A stretch of DNA of 64,000 nt from positions 10,875,806 through 10,939,805 of the forward strand of contig CM055092.1 in the NCBI GenBank assembly GCA_029204225.1. Direction: 5' to 3'. A program made the position numbers and the translations under genes. Positions 54,808-64,000 of the stretch are shown one piece after another. Numbering within the stretch: the first letter of the stretch is position 1; each line of letters opens with the position of its first letter. The notes under the pieces were generated by a model. That model was not told the origin of the DNA, ran no database searches, and saw nothing but the letters and a program-made list of their open reading frames with translations. The stretch is from Diphasiastrum complanatum. Taxonomy: Eukaryota > Streptophyta > Lycopodiopsida > Lycopodiales > Lycopodiaceae.

Positions 54808-55815
54808 ATGTACAACGGTGCATGAGTTCATGCACAACCATCTATGATAGTTGATGTTTATCTAACTTCCTACTTCAACTAAGCCATTTTGATTGTTTTG
54901 TGCTTGCCTACAATAGCTGAGGATCTTTGCTATTATTGAGATAATCCTGCTAGAAAAGCATGCCAGTCTGCTGCAATCTCATGAGTGCTGCATAGTCTAT
55001 TTGCTGTTTCCCAGTATATTTTGTTCCTCTAAAATATGTTACTGCTGGTTATCTCCAATGAAGGCGATGATGGAAAGTATTGTTAATGTATCGCTGTTAG
55101 ACACTGATTAGCATAGCAGCTGTAGCCATGGTTTGGATAGGATGAATGTGGAGTATCTTACAACATAAATTGGCTCACCTGAGGCAAAGGGGATTGCTAT
55201 GGTGAACCAGTCATCTTCAACTGTGCCATGCTGTAGATCATAAAGATTTAGGTAATCTATTGACAATCATGATTGTGATGTTCTTCTATCTTCTAAATGT
55301 GTCCTTTATCGTTCAACAGGTTTTAATGGATCAAGGTCTCTCTATCTCTTCATGGGCTTTTAGATCATGGTCCTAGTCAGAGATTTTTTTCTCTAAATTT
55401 ATAGACTTAGACTGAAGCTGATGATTTTGATAGCTTTATCAGCACAAATTCTGAAAGTTTCCACTATTAGCCAATGACATTACAGGTGCACATCAAATGA
55501 AAATTTGCCTTAAATTTTGATCTTATGAAGGTATTTAACATTTCAGAAAAATTTATACATGTGAAGTACTATTGGAGGGATGAACTTGACCCCTTCCTTG
55601 CTAGTTCCACACATGTTAGGGCCCTTCGACCTTGATCACATGTTGATGCATTCTCAGATGAAAGGAAAAATGTTATGCATGTCCTTGGATGGTCTTGAAG
55701 TGGGAACATGTCACAATCGTTCAAAATGCGGAGGCATTTGTTGATACACTTTCTTAGAGTAATGGTTGCTTCCAATCTTCATCTTATAAAATCACATCTG
55801 TTACTTTATTGAGTC
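54808..55815. other. 3' flank of PHF5A, unassigned
   Basis: AT-rich DNA with many stops in all frames. A 68-codon minus-strand frame at 55569-55775 is unrecognised. I see no poly(A) signal strong enough to call. Confidence 0.35.
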
Positions 55816-55925
55816 AGGTGCTGGCTCAATTGGTTATTTTGACATCCAAAGTTTCTTTGGTCTCAAGTTCGAGCCTCCCCTTGGAAACCAAGAAGCATCT
55901 CCCCTACTTGTTCAAACATGTTATT
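55816..55925 (+). repeat. Candidate tRNA-derived SINE or tRNA-like relic
   Basis: TGGCTCAATTGG (55822-55833) resembles a Pol III A box, and GTTCGAGCC (55867-55875) a B box, about 34 bp apart, as in tRNA-derived SINE heads. It cannot be a working tRNA: no cloverleaf with CCA-compatible acceptor stem is apparent. A TTTT/AAAAAA stretch lies near 55937. Confidence 0.4.
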
Positions 55926-58891
<2,966 letters not shown>

Positions 58892-59183
58892 CTCCTCTTT
58901 CCTATCATTTGTTTGCTTGAGGTCATTAGAGGAGTTCTAAATTCCAGAAAGACCCTTTGTAAAGATTCTTTTTATATATTTTTTTCAAATTTTCCTTACA
59001 CATGGACCAATCAAAACACTCAAATTTGAAATCTAAGTAACGTAGCTCATTACAATCGAAAAAAAAGTTTTCTTAATATGCTATAATTTGGTGTCAAGGG
59101 CAGCCCGCAAGCATGACATGTTATTCATAGTATAATATGCAATTATCATTAAAGATAGCATAACTTTTTAACATTAGTTTTGA

Positions 59184-60374
59184 TTGAGACGAAAATTATA
59201 CCGTTGGAAAGCGCTCAATGAGAGAAGCATACATATTTTTACCTCTGTTGTGGCCTTGCATACGGTTCTGTACCTCTGTGGGAAGCATAAAAAATCAGAG
59301 ACCCTAGCCTCTGAACTCTGCATGCTGCTAATGAGAACTATTTTTGCCCTGCACCCTCGGGCCTTTCGTGCTGGTCAGGGCCTACCCTCGGGCTCCCGCC
59401 CTCAGGCAAGGCCCTCGTGCAAGGCCTTTCTCCCCCCCCCGCCCCACGTAATGTCAAATCTGTTTTCCTACCGGTTCACATTTCTCTTCCCTTCTTTCCT
59501 ATCAAATGCAAGTGTCTCCTCTGTAGCCTTCTTTCCAGCCTCGAGAGTTTTTAAACATTTCTCTTCCCTTCAATTCCAAATTTTTGCCGCCACATGTGAA
59601 AGCTTCTATTTTCTGGAACTTGGTAGACACTTTGCTTTCTTAAATCAACATTTTTTATCGAGATGTCTATGTTGAACAACCCATTCTTTTTTTTCTTGTT
59701 TCCCTCATTTCTGCAAGTCTTGTCTTAGCCTCTCTAATTGCATGTGAGCAGGAAACCCTTCCTCTCCTTCTCCTTCGGATTTTCAAATGGTTGCTAACAA
59801 AAAACGATCTCCCTAGTCTACTTCCTTGGCAGTGATCAAATCCCCTTCTGGTTTTGGACTTCCTATTCTTGGGAGATCTTGAAGCACGAGTTGGTTGGAA
59901 AGTTCTTCTAAAGATTCCATCTCCCAACCTAGCTCACACTGTGGGGCAGTTATTAGTGATTTATGCCGGAGTGATCCCAACAATAGGATGCCCATTAACA
60001 AATATTCCTTTTCAGATTCGGACAGCCCTTCTACTATGCAACTTAGAAGATTGGGGCTTTACTCTTCATCCAAATCAACATCTTCTCCTACTTTGAAGAA
60101 CAATGATAGCAACACAACTGAGAATGCGGAATTAATTGAGTTGGATGATAACTTAGTCGGCAAGCAATCAACTCTCTGCAAGAACTCGACTCTGAAGCTG
60201 CCAACTAATGATAATGCAACAAGGTTGATAACAAATCCGAACCACAATTCTATAACACCTCTCCCAAGTGTTAAAACTCAAGAGACAACCCTTATTATGT
60301 CTAGGGCTAACAGAATACAGACAGAGGACATAAGTGTTAGAAACTTTTATGCCACTGACTGTGCGCCCCCATAG
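59184..60374 (+). other. Unrecognised open frames
   Basis: Frame 59184-59675 (163 codons) is rich in Phe, Leu, Ser and Pro. Frame 59895-60374 (159 codons) is rich in Ser, Asn and Thr. They are in different phases, have no motif I know and no splice-supported continuation. The second could be part of a decayed non-LTR retroelement ORF1 or a host exon; neither is supported. Confidence 0.25.
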
Positions 60375-61020
60375 AGAACTTTCCTACCGTGGAGGTTTCA
60401 CCTACTATTAGCATGACAATATAGATCATTTATGGCCACATAGATGAGAATGTTGATCAAGTTTCTTTGCCCTATATTGGCATAGATATAGAATTGTCTA
60501 GCAATTAGCATGATGATAAAAGCTATAATGCTGAGGGAGAACATTTCTATAGTGTAACAAGAGCGAGCAAATTAGACCAGAATCTACAAGAAGTTAACAC
60601 AGACCTACAGAAGGTTTATCTGACGGAAGTTTTTGAGCCAGCAAAGGGTCATAAAGAACCACAAATCTGTCCTTTGTTTTCCACGATGTAGAATGTTAGC
60701 ATTGCATGGGACTGCATGAATTATATGAGTTATGTTAGGAGCTCGATTCGAAGTCGCAACCCGTCCTAGCATGGGCCATTTTACAAGCTCGACTAAAGAT
60801 TCAAAATTTTGATGGTGTAGAGGATTTGGTAGGGAATACTTTGCTTTTTGCATTACGGTATGTATATGAAACGAAGAAGTATTTAGTTAGACATAATACG
60901 ATGCATTATCAGACGATTCATAAGCAGGCTAAACTCAAAGTCTGGGCATATAAGCAAAAGTTTGTTGGATTTTAATTTTCTTCAATGAAGTGTGCATTCT
61001 GTGTGATTATGATACATCTA
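60375..61020. other. Unassigned spacer
   Basis: No recognisable coding content. The region ends where homology to the element A tail begins at 61021. Confidence 0.35.
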
Positions 61021-62690
61021 GCTTCTGGGAACTCTTGCATACACTAAAAGATGATGATTCCTCCATCAAGAACTCTCGTAGAGATTTTCATGAATGCATC
61101 TGGGTCAGATCTGGTGACTGTCCAAGTTTCAAGAGCTATTTCCCAGGGGATATCAAAAAATCATGAAAAACGTGCTCTTTCAAAGTGTTTTTAGATGAGA
61201 TCTCGAGATGTTCTGATTTTTAACTTTTGTAAACTAGTAATTAGCTTCATCCATGCTTGATATGACTGTTGGTGGTTCTCTGGAAGTTCTAATGGACACT
61301 TGGGAGTAGATCCATCAATCAGTGTGATGATTTGCTTCCTTCTTGATCCTATCTCAATCTGGATCCTTCTTAGATTCTGATAAATTTTTTCAATCTTGCC
61401 AGATCTGGATGAATCTGGATGGATCTAGCTTGATTTGGCTTGACCTACTTAGATCTAGCAGTGATGGTTTAGTAGAATAGCTTTTCGTAACGTGCCATCG
61501 CCAATCTGGATCTATCTTATTGCGGTGGCCAGTATTTGTGCAACCGGCTACCGTTGATGGGTGTATCGAATGGTGTCCCATCTAGCTTTTTCAAATTCAC
61601 GGCTCCATGATTAAGAATTTCTTTGATCCTATAAGGATTTTCGCCTATGAAATTTAACTTTCTCTTTATCATCTTGGTTTTATACATCAGGACCAGATCT
61701 CCGGAGCGAAGATCCTTCTTTTGTAACCTGCGATCATGCCATGCCTTGCGTCTTTCCTTTTCAGCTGCCAAAGCGTGCACAACTAGTAAGCGTATTTCAC
61801 AGAGTTTATGTAGAGTGGCGTAGTTGTAGAGATTTGGACTCATTAAGACATTGCGTGGTGGCAATCCTTAATGAAGGAACTAAAAAATCTACTGGCATTA
61901 CAACATCCTGACCATATACTAATTGGAAGGGTGTTTGATTAGTGCTTCCTTTATATGCTGTCCTGAATGCCACAGTGCAGCATGCAAGCTTCAAGTGTTT
62001 TCGTGAGCATGCTACACAAGATCTTATTGGATGATTCTGCTTGCCCATTACCATGAGGATAATAAGACGTACTGGTTCTGTGGATCACGAAGAATTCCTC
62101 CAACAGGACCTTGATGGTCTCGTTCATGAAATGGCTTCCGCGATTGCTAACTAGCTCCACCGGACATCCAAAGCATATAATGATATTTTCATAAAGGAAC
62201 TTGGCAGTGGTCCTAGCATCAGTTACTCTTACTGCCTTGGCTTCGACCCATTTGGTGAGGTAGTCTGTGGCTACGATTATGTATCAAGCCTGGGAACTCC
62301 TTGCTGCAGAGTGAATTGGACCGATGTAATCCAATCCCCACTTTTTGAATGGTGCTTGGGCTAAGATCGGGTGTAGTAAGTCGTAATTCAATCTCATTGG
62401 TCTCCTTGCCCTTTGGCACATATTGCACTTTTTCAAGTATACCTCTGTATCCTTATGAATCGTTGGCCACCAACATCCTGATTGTAGGATTTTGTGAACT
62501 GTACTGTCAAATGCAAAATGACCCCCACCCATGCCTTCATGTGAAAGCGAAATGATCTGGGTGGCCTCATGAGGAAGAATACACTGCCGAAGAATTTCAT
62601 CTGGACCTCTTCGATACAACTGGTCGGCAATCAGCTGATAATGTCTAGCCTTTAAGATCAATTTTTGTTGTTCTACCTTTGGTAAAGATT
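61021..62690 (-). mobile_element. Element H: gypsy integrase and 3' tail, same family as A
   Basis: On the minus strand, RNase H-integrase linker and integrase run from 62690 to 61517 and a 3' non-coding tail from 61516 to 61021. The tail matches 9541-10027. The element is truncated at about 62690 against plus-strand element G. No LTR. Confidence 0.8.
61517..62690 (-). pseudogene. Element H integrase
   Basis: Pieces in order: KLILKARHYQLIADQLYRRG, SLSHEGMGGGHFAFD and CNMCQRARRPMRL (HHCC finger), KKWGLDYIGPI (62284-62751), then the first Asp region in broken frames. Next are ELVSNRGSHFMNETIKVLL (61951-62160), where the family Asp is Asn, and YYPHGNGQAESSNKIL. Then FRTAYKGSTNQTPFQLVYGQ (61806-62054) and WHDRRLQKKDLRSGDLVLMY with YRIKEILNHG (61517-61864). 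An internal deletion of the LTKAAE...W segment is visible relative to A. Confidence 0.85.
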
Positions 62691-63742
62691 TGTCTGGTTG
62701 GCCCCACACTAGATATTCAACATGAGTTGAAACGCCATAATGAGTATGCACTCTTGCAAAATGCTATGGACGATGCAATTCGGGAGGAGGATGAAGATTC
62801 AGATGAGGAGCCAAATATCAGTATGTTGCCTTATACAGCAGGGCAGACTACTACGACATCCACCAATATTGCATCAACGAATGCCAATGCTACTGCAGAA
62901 ATGATGCTCAATGAGTTCGAGAAACTTGGGAAGAACCAGCAGAAACAGATGGAAAAGTTGCAGTTGCAATTTGATGAGAAGATCAAAGCATTGGAAAATT
63001 CCACGGGGAAGCAAACAAGGAACCTAAAAAGCTTGCAAAGACTTTTCCTACCAGGGAAAATGTCTAGTGTTCTGTTTGTACAGGAAATCACACAATGAAC
63101 GAGTGTCCTCAATTAAAAAAATGAATGGAACTTAGTGTTTGCCATCTGTGTAATTCACCTGATCATGAGACTGCTTTTTGCAACTTCAACCCTCGGATAA
63201 TTCAACAACAGTATGCCCAGATGGGATATTGAGAACCACAGTATGGAGGTAATCTAGCAGTAAGACCATGACAATATGCTCTTGGATACCCGGAACGTTT
63301 AGCTTTACTTGCCCCACCAAAGCACTCCGCTCCTCCTGCCAATTTGATGGAACCAAAACCTTACGGAAGTGCTGAGCAATGGAACTATGGTAATGATCAG
63401 GAAGGTGGATCTTCAGAACAGTATGTCATTTATGCTGTCGCTCAACAACAAGCTTCTAGAAATTGGACCAGAGCACCACTTGGATGCTTTGCATGTGGAG
63501 AAAATCACAGAGTTGCAGAATGTCCAAATAAAGAGAAATTTATACCATTCTGTCGTGACTGTGGTTATGGGCATTGCTATAAAGACTATCGAGCAAGACC
63601 GAAGCCATCACCAACTACAGCACCTGTAAATTCGATAGCAATCAAGCAAAGACTAGTAGCTCAGAATAAACCAAGCACCCTTGATGGTGGTCACCAGAGC
63701 ACAGAAGCAAAAAGAACCAGTAGTGGATCTAGCACCTGCTGA
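62690..63742 (+). pseudogene. Element G Gag C-terminus and zinc knuckles
   Basis: Frame 62679-63098 has IQHELKRHNEYALLQNAMDD and AIREEDEDSDEE, then a Thr/Asn-rich and Gln/Lys-rich region (QLQFDEKIKALEN). Broken frames then give CLFCTGNHTMNEC-like and CHLCNSPDHETAFC knuckles. Frame 63344-63742 has CFACGENHRVAEC and CRDCGYGHCYKDY (last Cys replaced by Tyr). As in E, the first, third and fourth knuckles have CX2CX3HX4C spacing. Confidence 0.8.
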
Positions 63743-64000
63743 TTCTATACCATTGAACGATACACCAACAACATCGGGAGTCTATCCAAATCTTAATGCA
63801 GAAAAATGAAGATATCAGAATATGAGACAATGGATTAAACATTTGCAAGAAGAAGAAGAGCTTGAAGCTGCTAAATCAACAGCTGAAGTTCGGTCTTCAC
63901 CATTGCAGCCTTCAAAAAATTTACGTATAGATATGAATGATCAGTTACATCATCTTGAAGAACCCTTCAAGATGACTGGACCAGAAGCACCGCAAACAGA
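63743..64000 (+). pseudogene. Element G Gag-protease linker
   Basis: The broken frame reads SGVYPNLNAEK, YQNMRQWIKHLQEEEELEAA and MNDQLHHLEEPFKMTGPEAP, matching the same stretch of element E (27950-28180). The window ends before the protease. Confidence 0.65.

Larger units (their letters stand above)
62690..64000 (+). mobile_element. Element G: gypsy gag fragment running off the window
   Basis: The plus-strand Gag C-terminus, nucleocapsid and start of the protease region are homologous to element E. It starts abruptly inside the Gag FLxGLP motif at the junction with element H and continues past the window end. Confidence 0.8.

Noticed and set aside
55816-55925. Functional tRNA gene
   Set aside because: Box-like motifs are present but no complete cloverleaf or acceptor stem could be assembled. 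Kept only as a SINE candidate.
59184-60374. LINE ORF1 or host exon
   Set aside because: No RT, endonuclease, zinc knuckle or RNA-binding motif could be found in any frame nearby. Left as unrecognised.

Overview
The window looks like nuclear DNA from a land plant. It has nested Ty1-copia and Ty3-gypsy LTR retrotransposons with plant-type primer-binding sites (tRNA-iMet and tRNA-Asp), very long GA and TA microsatellites, and one compact housekeeping gene whose only clear intron is in the 5' UTR. Large, decayed, inter-nested elements suit a big repeat-rich genome such as a fern, lycophyte, gymnosperm or large angiosperm. I cannot tell which from sequence alone. I saw no rRNA, tRNA gene, CRISPR array or bacterial-type operon.

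Layout. 1-1411: edge of a minus-strand copia element with a complete LTR carrying 52-bp U3 repeats. 1934-10027: plus-strand gypsy element A, split by chromovirus-like gypsy B (minus, 2137-7717) with a 5-bp target duplication. 10028-18095: Tat/Athila-like gypsy C (plus) with an extra post-pol ORF. 18096 to about 21750: copia D (minus). 22640-24180: leader, tRNA-Asp PBS and LTR of a minus gypsy. 24181-24960: duplicated LTR fragment. 26408-30785: head-on gypsy fragments E (plus) and F (minus, with LTR). 30786-36709: a mosaic of degenerate minisatellites, a ~330-bp tandem repeat, and fragments resembling two host genes (a GRAS regulator and a hydroxypyruvate-reductase-like dehydrogenase). 36710-51738: copia elements I, J, K, L and M, gypsy gag N, and two copies of an unrelated LTR. 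52327-60900: a gene island with the one convincing host gene, PHF5A (SF3b subunit), a possible tRNA-derived SINE, and long stretches where I recognise nothing. 61021-64000: gypsy H (minus) abutting gypsy G (plus).

How the parts relate. Gag fragments E, F, G and N form one family. Pol fragments A and H form another and are probably the same lineage. K, L and M are one copia family, and I and J another. No retroelement here is intact. Most premature stops that can be checked against a conserved residue are explained by C-to-T changes at CGA, CAG or TGG codons, as expected from decay of heavily methylated DNA. The integrase core is missing or disrupted in most copies. PHF5A is the only gene I would call functional.
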